Assembly (NCBI GenBank): GCA_023423935.1
Contig: JAFAEQ010000056.1
Location: 62,001-126,000, forward strand
Direction of reading: 5' to 3'
From: Pseudomonadota bacterium
GTDB taxonomy: Bacteria; Pseudomonadota; Gammaproteobacteria; Steroidobacterales; Steroidobacteraceae
DNA length: 64,000 nt
The number at the start of each line of letters is the position of its first letter. Within the stretch, counting starts at the first letter, position 1. The notes below the pieces were generated by a model. That model was not told the DNA's origin. It saw nothing but the letters and a program-made list of their open reading frames with translations, and made no database searches. This document shows, piece after piece, positions 52,678 to 61,207 of the stretch. The position numbers were made by a program, and so were the translations under genes.

Positions 52678-52992
52678 GAGGAGAACACCCGCGGTAATGA
52701 AGCGCCAGGAGCATCGCATCTCGACTTCGCACAGGCAACTGCGCGGGGCGTGGCGAAACGGCGCCGGTACATAAGGTGCGATGAGCGGCAATACGACTTC
52801 AGTCGAGTGTTGTCGGAGCAACGACAAGAACGAGAGGACGTACGATTTCTGAGTGCATCTTCGGATCGGTTATAAGGGGCGGCAGCGTGCGACAGCTCGA
52901 TGCCATGATGCAGGCGAGGCCAACTCCGCCTCGCGAGCTCTCGGTCCGGTGGTTCGTGGTTTGGAATCGATCAACTACAACAATGGATTCTC
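52678..52992. other. Intergenic gap between the GH10 gene and a divergent propeller gene
   Basis: 315 bp that should hold both promoters. Only a short CGACTTCAGTCG palindrome (52794-52805), perhaps a relic of the hairpin repeats, was noticed. No gene or clear operator. Confidence 0.4.
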
Positions 52993-54519
52993 ATGAACAA
53001 ATCAACGTGCTCCGCCGCGCTCGCGGCACTGGCGCTGTTGGGTAGCGCCGTGGCTTATTCAGGACCGCTCGGGGACTTTACGGAGCACGGCGATATCGGC
53101 GCCCCGAAGCTCGCCGGCAGGACGACTTACAACGCAGCCTCCCAGGAATATGTGCTGACGGGGTCCGGCACGAATCTCTGGGGTACCAAGGACGAGTTCC
53201 AGTTCGCGTGGCGCAAGCTGTCGGGCGATTTCATCCTGCAGGCGCGCGTCGAGTTTGTGGGCAAGGGAGTCGATCCGCATCGCAAGGCCGGCTGGATCGT
53301 GCGTAACAGCCTCGATGCGGACGCCGCGTATGTCAGCGCAGCGGTTCACGGCGATGGACTGATCTCGCAGCAATCACGCGCGAGCAAAGGTGCCGAGACG
53401 ACGGAGGTGAAATCCGCAGCGCGCGGCTCGGATGTGATTCAGCTGGAGCGTCGCGGCAACACGTACATTTTTTCGTCAGCACGCTTTGGCGAGCCCTACA
53501 CCACGACACACATCGAGGGTCTGGAGCTCGGTGCCGAGCCCTACATCGGCTTGTTTCTGTGTGCGCACAATCCGGAGGTGCTCGAGCAGGCGGTGTTCAG
53601 CAACGTGCGGATCATCCGGCCGGCGAAACCCGACTTCATTCCCTATCGCGATTACATCGGCACCTCGCTCGAACTGCTCGATGTACAAAGCGGTAAACGG
53701 CAGGTGATTCACAGCTCGCGCGTGCCGTTCGAAGCGCCGAACTGGACGCCTGACGGCGCATCGCTCGTGTTCAATAGCAGCGGCAACGATCCCGATACGC
53801 GTGGTCGCCTGTATCGCTTCGATCTGCAGAAGCGCCAGCCCTTTCTGATCGACACGGGCTTTGCGAGCCGCAACAACAACGATCATGTGTTGTCGTTCGA
53901 CGGCACGATGCAGGGCATCAGCGATCAAAGCACCGATGCGGGACAGTCGACCATCTTCACCCTGCCGGCCCGCGGCGGCGTGCCCAAACGCATCACGGCG
54001 TTGACACCTTCATATCTGCACAGCTGGTCGCCCGACGGGAAATGGCTGCTCTACACCGGCGGTCGCAACGGCAACTTCGACATCTACAAAATCGCGTCCG
54101 ACGGCAGCGGCAAGGAAATTCGCCTGACCACCGATCCCGCACTCGACGACGGACCGGAATTCACGCCCGACGGCAAGTACATCTACTTCAACTCCGCGCG
54201 CACGGGACTCATGCAAATCTGGCGCATGAAAACCGACGGGAGCGAACAGACCCAGATCACGAACGACGAGTACAACAACTGGTTCCCGCACATCACGCCC
54301 GACGGCAAGTCGATGGTGATCATCAGTTACGTCGACAAAATCAATCCCAGCGAACATCCCTACTACAAGCGCGTCTATCTGCGCACACTGCCGCTCGATG
54401 GCAGCACGCCACCCAAAGTCGTCGCCTACGTGTACGGCGGCCAGGGCACGATCAACGTCCCCTCCTGGTCGCCGGACGGAAAGATGCTGGCGTTCGTGAG
54501 CAATTCGGACCAGCTTTAG
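52993..54519 (+). CDS. Exported protein: laminin-G-like domain plus TolB-type PD40 propeller
   Basis: The 508-residue product has a signal peptide (NKSTCSAALAALALLGSAVA), an N-terminal beta-sandwich of about 190 residues (DEFQFAWRKLSGDFILQARV, HRKAGWIVRNSLDADAAYVS, AEPYIGLFLCAHNPEVLEQA, FSNVRI), reminiscent of the DUF1349 concanavalin-type fold, and a PD40 propeller (APNWTPDGASLVFNSSG, SYLHSWSPDGKWLLYTGG, GPEFTPDGKYIYFNSAR, WFPHITPDGKSMVIISY, VPSWSPDGKMLAFVSNS). The combination suits a periplasmic glycan-binding role. It is divergent from the Tat xylanase, so xylan use is a reasonable context-based guess. Confidence 0.85.
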   Translation: MNKSTCSAALAALALLGSAVAYSGPLGDFTEHGDIGAPKLAGRTTYNAASQEYVLTGSGTNLWGTKDEFQFAWRKLSGDFILQARVEFVGKGVDPHRKAGWIVRNSLDADAAYVSAAVHGDGLISQQSRASKGAETTEVKSAARGSDVIQLERRGNTYIFSSARFGEPYTTTHIEGLELGAEPYIGLFLCAHNPEVLEQAVFSNVRIIRPAKPDFIPYRDYIGTSLELLDVQSGKRQVIHSSRVPFEAPNWTPDGASLVFNSSGNDPDTRGRLYRFDLQKRQPFLIDTGFASRNNNDHVLSFDGTMQGISDQSTDAGQSTIFTLPARGGVPKRITALTPSYLHSWSPDGKWLLYTGGRNGNFDIYKIASDGSGKEIRLTTDPALDDGPEFTPDGKYIYFNSARTGLMQIWRMKTDGSEQTQITNDEYNNWFPHITPDGKSMVIISYVDKINPSEHPYYKRVYLRTLPLDGSTPPKVVAYVYGGQGTINVPSWSPDGKMLAFVSNSDQL

Positions 54520-54524
54520 GCGCA

Positions 54525-55331
54525 AGACTTCCACGGGGATCACGGGTCCACGGGGTGTTGAAGATCAAGAGTTCACACGGAGATCACAGAGAAAAGCATC
54601 TCCACGGGGATCACGGGGGGCACGGGTGTGAAGATCAGGAGTTCACACAGAGATCACAGAGAAAAGCATCTCCACGGGGATCACCGGGTCCATGGGGTTA
54701 AGAAATAGATTTCACACAGAGATCACAGAGTGCACAGAGTCGGAGGATTATGAGCATGGGTGTTCATCACCTCCATCACTGTTATCACTGCCATCACTGT
54801 CATCACCCAGAGGAGAGAAAGAATCTCCACGGGGATCACCGGGTCCACGGGGTTAAGAAATAGGTTTCATCACCTCCGTCACTGTTATCCCCGTAATCAC
54901 TCACTCAGAAGAGAGAGACTTCAGTGTGTCTTTTGTGGGTCGGACTCAGTCGGACATCTTGTTGTTCGGCTAAAGCCGAACCCACAGTGGAAACAGAGGA
55001 TTGTTCATCACCTCCGTCACTGTTATCACTGCCATCACTCCAAAGGGGAGAAGTCTCCACGGGGATCGCCGGGTCCACGGGGGTGAAGATCAAGATTTCA
55101 CACAGAGATCACAGAGTGCACAGAGCAGGAGGATGAGCATGGCTGCTCATCACCGTCATCACTGTCATCACGGAAGAGACAGTGGAAACAGAGTCGTGGA
55201 AACGGCGCCATTCATGTCCGACCCCGTGTCTCCCGATGCACCCCGTGGAGATCCGTTTCTTCTCCTTCCGACCTCTGAGCTCTCTGTGTGAACTCTCGAT
55301 CTTCCCCGATGCTCCCCGTGGAGATCTTCAC
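54525..55331. repeat. Mixed intergenic repeat region
   Basis: Three repeat families alternate: TCTCCACGGGGATCAC near 54529, 54601, 54671, 54825 and 55055; TTCACACAGAGATCACAGAG near 54570, 54642, 54711 and 55096; and TCATCACCTCCATCACTGTT-like blocks near 54761, 54867, 55005 and 55146. Copies of the first family reappear in opposite orientation near 55245 and 55315. A hairpin pair at about 54933-54988 belongs to the TCGGACTCAGTCGGA / TTCGGCTAAAGCCGAA family of arrays 1 and 2. No credible gene lies here. Confidence 0.9.
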
Positions 55332-55332
55332 A

Positions 55333-56016
55333 TCAGCGAGCCCGAAGATCCGCGACCCATTCGCCCGCAGCCCGCGCTTCTTCTTCGTGTCCTGGCTCGC
55401 GCCAGGTTTCGGCGAGTGCGGCGGTGTACCACTCGCGCGCGCTCGGAAGTTCCCGCAACTGCGTCGCATAGACGGAGGAGGTGGTGTCGAGTTCGAGGCC
55501 GTAGGTCTGGATTCGGAAGGCGACGGGAACATAGAAAGCATCGACTGCTGTGAAGGCGCTCCCGGCCAGGAACGGGCCGCCGAACTGTTGAAGGCCTTCC
55601 GACCAGAGTTCCTGCAATCTTTGAACGTTGCGATGCAAGGCGTCGGGATACGTTGCGAGGTGCACGCGGAGGCCACAGTTCATCGTGCAATACGTTCGCA
55701 GTGCCGAGAATCCGGAATGCATCTCCGCGGCGGCGCACCGTGCCCAGGTGCGTGCGGCTGTATCACTCGGCCAGACGCCCGCATGACGTTCGGCGAGATA
55801 CTCCGTGATCGCAAGCGAGTCCCAGACGCGCGTGTCGCCGTCGACGAGGCACGGCACCTGACCGGTGGGCGAGAAGCTACGAAACGCGGTGAAGCTCGAG
55901 CCGTTCGCGAACGGCGTCAAGTGTTCGGTAAACGCAATCCCGAGCTCTCGCATCAGTATCCACGGCCGCAGCGACCAGGAGGAGTAGTTCTTGTTCGCGA
56001 TATAGAGCTGATACAT
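55333..56016 (-). CDS. Glutathione S-transferase family protein
   Basis: A 227-residue GST. The N-terminal half YQLYIANKNYSSWSLRPWIL places the catalytic Ser in NYSSWSLRP, typical of zeta/maleylacetoacetate-isomerase-like or YfcF-type GSTs; SPTGQVPCLVDGDTRVWDSL supplies cis-Pro and glutathione contacts. The helical half includes FLAGSAFTAVDAFYVPVAFR. The ATG at 56016 matches family starts; the frame continues upstream without a typical GST N-terminus. The 3' end abuts the repeat region. Substrate unknown. Confidence 0.9.
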   Translation of the reverse strand: MYQLYIANKNYSSWSLRPWILMRELGIAFTEHLTPFANGSSFTAFRSFSPTGQVPCLVDGDTRVWDSLAITEYLAERHAGVWPSDTAARTWARCAAAEMHSGFSALRTYCTMNCGLRVHLATYPDALHRNVQRLQELWSEGLQQFGGPFLAGSAFTAVDAFYVPVAFRIQTYGLELDTTSSVYATQLRELPSAREWYTAALAETWREPGHEEEARAAGEWVADLRAR

Positions 56017-56159
56017 GAATCCATCCGGCAAAGATCGTTGGATATAACTACCATGCGCGATGGGATCGTCAACGCGATGCGCGCAGATTGTCGGTTTCCG
56101 GCCGGTGCGATCGTCTTCCAGGGGTCCCGACGAAATTGCAACTAACCGAGGTCTACACC

Positions 56160-56519
56160 ATGGCTCAGTATGTCGATGGATTCGTGCTGCCGATTCCAAA
56201 AAAGAAAGTCGCTGCGTACCGCAAACTGGCGCGGATGGCCGGGAAGATATGGAAGGAGCACGGCGCTCTCGAATATCGGGAATGCATCGCGGACGATGTG
56301 AAGCCCGGCAAGTCGACGTCGTTTCCGCAGAGCGTGAAGCTCAAGCGCGATGAGGTCGTGTGGTTCTCGTACATCGTCTACAAGTCACGCAGACATCGCG
56401 ATCAGGTGAATGCCAAAGTGATGAAGGATCCTCGCCTGGCTGGCATGAGCCCTAAGGACGTGCCGTTCGATATGAAGCGCATGATCTTCGGCGGCTTCAA
56501 GGTCGAAGTCAGCTGCTGA
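56160..56519 (+). CDS. DUF1428 family protein
   Basis: A 119-residue dimeric alpha/beta-barrel-type protein. YVDGFVLPIPKKKVAAYRKL, ARMAGKIWKEHGALEYRECI, ADDVKPGK, VWFSYIVYKSRRHRDQVNAK and DMKRMIFGGFKVEVSC are the family pattern. Function unknown, fold related to dimeric alpha-beta barrels such as NIPSNAP. The start follows GAGG. Its last 11 bases overlap the end of the convergent aldo/keto reductase gene. The upstream divergent gene is the GST. Confidence 0.9.
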   Translation: MAQYVDGFVLPIPKKKVAAYRKLARMAGKIWKEHGALEYRECIADDVKPGKSTSFPQSVKLKRDEVVWFSYIVYKSRRHRDQVNAKVMKDPRLAGMSPKDVPFDMKRMIFGGFKVEVSC

Positions 56520-57555
56520 TGAAGGGCACCGGCGGTGGTGTGCGCTCTGCGAACTGTCCGTTCCAGTACGGATAGTAGGGATAGGGCGGCATCACCGTAC
56601 TCGCTGCGTCCAGTCGTGCGACATGTTCATCGGCGAGCTGCCAGCCGATCGCGCCCAGGTTGTCGCGAAGCTGCGCTTCCGTGCGCGCGCCGATGAGCAC
56701 CGTCGAAACGGTCGGTCGCTGCAATAGCCAGTTGATCGCAATCTGCGGAATGCTCCTTCCGGTCTCCTGCGCGATTTCGTCCAGCACATCAACGACGCGA
56801 TAGAGATGCTCATCGTTCACAGGCGGGGCGAACTGCGCCGTGTCGCGTAGCCGGTCCGAAGGCGGCGCAGATTGCCCCCGATGGATGCGACCGGTCAGCC
56901 GACCCCAGCCCAGCGGGCTCCAGACGATGGCACCGATCCCCTGATCGGCGCCGAGCGGCATCAATTCCCATTCGTAGTCGCGCCCGATCAGCGAGTAGTA
57001 GACCTGATTTGCGACGAATCGCGAGTAGCCGTAACGATCCGCTGCGGCGAGCGATTTCATCAGTTGCCAACCCGCGTAATTGGACGCGCCCACATAGCGG
57101 ACTTTGCCGCTGCGAACCAGATCGTCGAGCGTCGACATCACAGCTTCGACGGGCGTCATCGCATCGAAGTGATGCAGTTGCAGAATGTCGATGTAATCCG
57201 TCTGCAGTCGCTGTAAGGATGCCTCGACGCTTCGCATCAGATGATGCCGCGAGGCGCCCACATCGTTCGGTCCGTCACCCGAGCGCAGAGTGACCTTGGT
57301 GGATACGATCGCGTGGTCGCGCACGCCTTTGAGTGCCTCACCGAGAATGCGTTCGGACTCGCCAGCCGAATATACGTCGGCCGTGTCGAACAGATTGGCT
57401 CCCCCTTCGAGGCAGAACTCGATCAGCCGCCGTGCGCCGGCGACGTCCGTGTTGCCCCACGCCTTGAAGAGCGGTCCCACGCCACCGAACGTGCCTGCAC
57501 CGAATCCCAACGCAGGAACCCTGAAGCCCGATCTGCCCAGATATCGATAGTCCAT
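56509..57555 (-). CDS. Aldo/keto reductase
   Basis: A 348-residue NADPH-dependent reductase. The start YRYLGRSGFRVPALGFGAGT, catalytic Asp/Tyr in FDTADVYSAGESERILGEAL, the Lys in IVSTKV, DIDILQLHHFDAMTPVEA-type region with catalytic His (DILQLHHFD) and the cofactor-binding IAINWLLQRPTVSTVLIGAR make the family certain. It has an insertion-free barrel and reduces aldehydes or ketones. It is divergent from a LysR regulator that is its probable regulator. Confidence 0.93.
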   Translation of the reverse strand: MDYRYLGRSGFRVPALGFGAGTFGGVGPLFKAWGNTDVAGARRLIEFCLEGGANLFDTADVYSAGESERILGEALKGVRDHAIVSTKVTLRSGDGPNDVGASRHHLMRSVEASLQRLQTDYIDILQLHHFDAMTPVEAVMSTLDDLVRSGKVRYVGASNYAGWQLMKSLAAADRYGYSRFVANQVYYSLIGRDYEWELMPLGADQGIGAIVWSPLGWGRLTGRIHRGQSAPPSDRLRDTAQFAPPVNDEHLYRVVDVLDEIAQETGRSIPQIAINWLLQRPTVSTVLIGARTEAQLRDNLGAIGWQLADEHVARLDAASTVMPPYPYYPYWNGQFAERTPPPVPFISS

Positions 57556-57649
57556 ACGTCGCTCCTCATTTGCGAAGCCGAAGCGTAGGTCGCAACGTCA
57601 TGTGCTAAAACCCGCGTGCCGTACAAACACTTTCAACGGTGTCGAAACA

Positions 57650-58606
57650 ATGATGGATCGGATCGGTGATCTGAATCTGTTCCTGCGCGTGGTGGATCTC
57701 GGATCGATCAGCGCGGCCGCACGCACGCTGGACATCTCCGTGGCGGTGGCGAGTCAGCGTTTGAAACGTCTCGAAGATTCGCTAGGCGTGCGCCTATTGC
57801 ATCGAACGACGCGCGCCCTGCAAGTCACCACGGAAGGCGCGGCGCTTGCGGCACGTGGTCGACCGCTGCTCGAGGATCTCGAAGCGTTGACCGCGAGCCT
57901 GCGCGAAACGGCCGAGCAATCGACCGGAACGCTGCGGGTCACGATTCCGGCCTCGTTCGGAAGACTGTACGTGTCGCCGCTGCTGCCCGAGTTCCTGCAG
58001 CGCTTTCCACGGATCGCTGTGCACGTGCAGCTGACGGATCAGATGATCGATCTGGTGAGCGAAGGCTTCGATCTTGCGATCCGTATCGGCGCGCTGGAGG
58101 ATTCCTCGCTCGCGGCGCGGCGACTCGCGCCGAATCGAAGAGTGTTGTGTGCCTCTCCGGCCTACCTGCGCAAACACGGAACACCGCGCGTGCCGCGGGA
58201 CCTGGCGAATCACGATTGCCTCAAGCTCACGAGCTTCAGGGATTCGCAGGATCACTGGCATCTGCGCGGCGCAGACGGCGATGAGATTTCGGTGAAAGTG
58301 CAGGGCAGGCTCGAAAGCAATTTCGGTGAAGTGATTCGCGACGCGGCCCTCGCGGGTCTCGGCATTGCGCTGCATTCAACCTGGCATGTGTGCGATGACA
58401 TCGCGGCGGGTCGGCTCGTGGTCGTCCTGCCCGATTACCCACCCCGTGAGAGTGCGATCCATGCCGTCATGCCGCAGCGGCGTCTGGTGCTGCCGCGCGT
58501 GCGGGCGTTCGTCGATTTCCTGAGCGAGAAGCTCGGCCCCACGCCGCCGTGGGATCGACATGTACGCACGACGCGCAAGCGATCAATGCGAGGCGCTGAC
58601 CAGTAG
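57650..58606 (+). CDS. LysR-family transcriptional regulator
   Basis: A 318-residue LysR regulator of the DsdC/PtxR-like single-substrate group: RIGDLNLFLRVVDLGSISAA, RTLDISVAVASQRLKRLED, SLGVRLLHRTTRALQVTTEG for the helix-turn-helix and LRVTIPASFGRLYVSPLLPE, GFDLAIRIGALEDSSLAARR and LAGLGIALHSTWHVCDDIAA in the effector domain. Starts ATGATGG at 57650; the frame is open upstream to 57602. Divergent from the aldo/keto reductase, which it likely controls. Its end overlaps the convergent membrane gene by 24 bp. Confidence 0.9.
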   Translation: MMDRIGDLNLFLRVVDLGSISAAARTLDISVAVASQRLKRLEDSLGVRLLHRTTRALQVTTEGAALAARGRPLLEDLEALTASLRETAEQSTGTLRVTIPASFGRLYVSPLLPEFLQRFPRIAVHVQLTDQMIDLVSEGFDLAIRIGALEDSSLAARRLAPNRRVLCASPAYLRKHGTPRVPRDLANHDCLKLTSFRDSQDHWHLRGADGDEISVKVQGRLESNFGEVIRDAALAGLGIALHSTWHVCDDIAAGRLVVVLPDYPPRESAIHAVMPQRRLVLPRVRAFVDFLSEKLGPTPPWDRHVRTTRKRSMRGADQ

Positions 58607-58945
58607 CCAGCCGATGCCGATGGTCACGAGTGCACCCACCACACGCTGCGAGATCGACCACTGTGTGATCGTGCCATCCATCATCGCGATTCCAACGACC
58701 GTCATGGCGAACCAGAAGATGCTCTGCATCGCGGCGGAGTGCACACCCAGCCGCTGTTGAAATCCGATGGAGACGATGTAGAGCGCCACACCGCCTATGA
58801 AGTTGACGAGCGAGAGCAACGAAGTTGCGATGAGCAGCGAGCCCTGCTTCCAGCTCTGCGAGGCGTACACGAAGCCCTTGGCGTCGAAATACGCTGAAAG
58901 GGCCGTGGCGATGATGAGTGCGCAGACGACTAGAGCGGATCTCAT
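58583..58945 (-). CDS. Small membrane protein, four helices
   Basis: A 120-residue protein with an ATG behind GGGAGAGG and four hydrophobic helices: ALVVCALIIATALSAYF, SLLIATSLLSLVNFIGGVAL, IFWFAMTVVGIAMM and VVGALVTIGIGWLLVSA. No family recognised; the size and topology recall small multidrug or regulatory membrane proteins but there is no SMR Glu. Convergent with the LysR gene. Confidence 0.7.
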   Translation of the reverse strand: MRSALVVCALIIATALSAYFDAKGFVYASQSWKQGSLLIATSLLSLVNFIGGVALYIVSIGFQQRLGVHSAAMQSIFWFAMTVVGIAMMDGTITQWSISQRVVGALVTIGIGWLLVSASH

Positions 58946-59163
58946 GGTGGCCTCTCCCTGTGCTGATCGCATGTTACGCCTGCAAATCGGCCCCGCTGTG
59001 AGCACGGATGCGCGTCAGGCGCGAACGGCTCATTGCGCATTGCGTCGCAAACCCAGGGGCATCAGGGTTCGTCTTAGGGAGAGTTCCTGCCCGGCCACCT
59101 TTGTGATTTGCAATTGCTCTGGACAATGGCGGCAAGTTTCAACGGACAGATCTGAGGGACCAC

Positions 59164-59946
59164 ATGCTGCACGCCGCCAAAGCCACATCGCCCGCGCTGG
59201 ACGCGCTCGTCATCACCGCGGACGAGCCTTTGTGTCTGCGCCTGGATGGCATCCTCCACGGCCTCGGTCACAGAGCGTTGAGCGTCGGTACGGTGCAGCA
59301 AGCCAATGAAGCCATGCAGGCTGCGTTCTTTCCGTTGCTGATCGTCGAGCGCAATCTCGCGGACGGCGATGCTCTCGATCTGTGTCGTGACTATCGCCGC
59401 CTTCATTCGGATCGCGGGGTCTCCATCGTGTTGTTGGGCGATTCGAGCTCAGCGCCGGCGATGGATATCGATGACTGCATCGATCGCGCATCGTCCGACG
59501 CGGAACTTCGCGCGCGTTTGGGGCGACGCATGGCTTTCGAAATGCTGCAGGAGTCGTTCGACAATGCCGCGATCGGCAAAGCGCTCGTCTCGCCCGCGGG
59601 CGAGTTCCTGAGAGTCAATCAGGCCCTGTGCGACATGATCGGTTACACGCAGGATGAGCTGCTACGGACGACCTTCCAGTCGCTGACCTACGAAGAGGAT
59701 CTTGCGGGAGATCTGGGCCTGATGAAAAACGTGCTCGACGGCTCGCTGCGACGCTACGAGCTCGAGAAGCGCTACGTTCACCGCGACGGCCACGTGGTGT
59801 GGGCGCTTCTGAGTGTCTCGATCGTGCGGGACGAAGCCGGGGCGCCGCTCTGTTTTCTTTCCGAAGTGCAGGACATCACGGCGCGCAAGTGCAACAGCAG
59901 TTCGCCGCGCGTTTCGATCGTCTTCGGCAGTGTGCGCGGCGCCTGA
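59164..59946 (+). CDS. Receiver-like plus PAS protein, truncated after PAS
   Basis: The 260-residue product has a receiver-like fold (ALDALVITADEPLCLRLDGI, PLLIVERNLADGDALDLCRD) in which the phospho-acceptor Asp position reads ERN, so it is probably not phosphorylated, and a PAS domain (LQESFDNAAIGKALVSPAGE, FLRVNQALCDMIGYTQDELL, GHVVWALLSVSIVRDEAGAP). The PAS ends in DITARK, after which the frame turns to low-quality sequence and stops. In the next frame the coding sense resumes as VQQQFAARFDRLRQCARRLT to a TAA at about 59964. The normal output domain (kinase or GGDEF) is missing, so this is likely a decayed sensor. Confidence 0.75.
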   Translation: MLHAAKATSPALDALVITADEPLCLRLDGILHGLGHRALSVGTVQQANEAMQAAFFPLLIVERNLADGDALDLCRDYRRLHSDRGVSIVLLGDSSSAPAMDIDDCIDRASSDAELRARLGRRMAFEMLQESFDNAAIGKALVSPAGEFLRVNQALCDMIGYTQDELLRTTFQSLTYEEDLAGDLGLMKNVLDGSLRRYELEKRYVHRDGHVVWALLSVSIVRDEAGAPLCFLSEVQDITARKCNSSSPRVSIVFGSVRGA

Positions 59947-59948
59947 CT

Positions 59949-60860
59949 TCAGGAGCGGAATAACTTGCGGCCCTGCGCGTACATGGCGGCGACCACGGGG
60001 TGCGCGATCTTGCGTTCCATCGAGATCGCGTAGAACTCCGCAGCGACATTCTTGGCAACCCCGACGACCTTCAGTTCCGACGTGTTCTTGAGCTGATCTG
60101 CGAGAACCGCGGGCACGGGCACGACGCCGTGGCCCGCACGCGCGAACTCCCACAGCAATGCATAGTCCTCGAATTCACCGACGATGACCGGTCTGACCTC
60201 CTGTCGGTCCAGCCACTGATCGATGGAGAGCCGGATCGCGGTATCGGGCGTCGGCAGCAAAAGCGGAGCGCCATCGAGTGAGTGGGGAAACTGACGCTGG
60301 ATGGATTTCGCCAGCGGCGCAGTTGCCATCCAGACCGTGGCGCAACTTCCCAGATGATGGTTGTAGGCCTGCACGTTTACGTTTGGCGTGACCGGCACGT
60401 CCGTGAGGATGACGTCCAGCTCCCGCAGCTGCAGAGAGTGGAGAAGGCGGTCGAATGTGCCCTCGCGGCAGACGAGCCGTACCGGTTGCTCTGAATTCAG
60501 CGCAACACCGATCAGCGCTTGAGCGATTTCCTTCGGCACGACGTCGTCGATGCCCACGGCAACTCTCATGGGCTTGCTCGTGGGCTGATGGGCGAGTGCC
60601 CCCAGCAGTTCGGCGCCCAGCCCGAAGATCTCGTCCGCGTAACTGAATACGAGCTTGCCGAGCTGCGTCGCCACCAGCCGGCGTCCATGCTTTTCCAGCA
60701 GTTTTACGCCCAGGCGTTCCTCGAAAGTGCGCAGCTGCGCACTCACCGTCGGCGGCGCGAGGTGCAGTTCCGCGCAGGCCTTCTGCAGGCTGCCATTACG
60801 AACGACGGACCAGAAATACATCAGGTGCTGATAATTCAGCCGCGGCGGCACGGATTTCAT
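59949..60860 (-). CDS. nhaR: NhaR-like LysR-family activator
   Basis: A 303-residue LysR protein closely resembling NhaR: LNYQHLMYFWSVVRNGSLQK, ACAELHLAPPTVSAQLRTFE, GVKLLEKHGRRLVATQLGKL, and effector-domain features QPVRLVCREGTFDRLLHSLQ, LRELDVILTDVPVTP, PVIVGEFEDYALLWEFARAG and EFYAISMERKIAHPVVAAM. In E. coli NhaR activates the Na+/H+ antiporter gene nhaA in response to sodium. No nhaA is in the window; here the divergent neighbours are an MFS transporter and an esterase. The ATG at 60860 is the natural LysR start. Confidence 0.87.
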   Translation of the reverse strand: MKSVPPRLNYQHLMYFWSVVRNGSLQKACAELHLAPPTVSAQLRTFEERLGVKLLEKHGRRLVATQLGKLVFSYADEIFGLGAELLGALAHQPTSKPMRVAVGIDDVVPKEIAQALIGVALNSEQPVRLVCREGTFDRLLHSLQLRELDVILTDVPVTPNVNVQAYNHHLGSCATVWMATAPLAKSIQRQFPHSLDGAPLLLPTPDTAIRLSIDQWLDRQEVRPVIVGEFEDYALLWEFARAGHGVVPVPAVLADQLKNTSELKVVGVAKNVAAEFYAISMERKIAHPVVAAMYAQGRKLFRS

Positions 60861-60980
60861 CGTGAGAGGGAACCTAAGCGATCGAAAGCCCGATTCTAAT
60901 GGATCGACGCATCGGGAGAGCGAATCGGACTCGCCGTGAAGCAAAGCGATGGCCGGCGAGGGGGGGACTGGTCGTTGATT

Positions 60981-61004
60981 TCACCATTGACGGTTCAATG
61001 GTGA
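60981..61004. promoter_or_regulatory. Perfect 10-bp palindrome, candidate operator
   Basis: TCACCATTGA, spacer CGGT, TCAATGGTGA, in the 347-bp gap between the nhaR-like gene and the MFS-esterase operon. The rest of the gap has no gene; a TTGACA box with no clear -10 partner lies near 61059. A LysR-type binding site or a hairpin are both possible. Confidence 0.55.
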
Positions 61005-61207
61005 GTTCATCTCCGGGTCGTGCGCATCAAAGATATTCACACGCGAGTGAGTGAGTGTTGACAAACTGACGCGGGGGTGGCTCACTGCCGCCTCACGAGT
61101 GCTGGCATTCGATCGGCGCCGGGAAGGGGGAGCGATGATCGCCGCACTATTGACGACGGCCCGCGCTGCAGTTCAAGTCAGGCACTTCCTTTAGAAGGGC
61201 AGCTGAC

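Noticed and set aside
52794..52805. CGACTTCAGTCG as another copy of the hairpin repeat
   Set aside because: Only 12 bases match and the partner hairpin is absent, so chance or an old relic cannot be separated.
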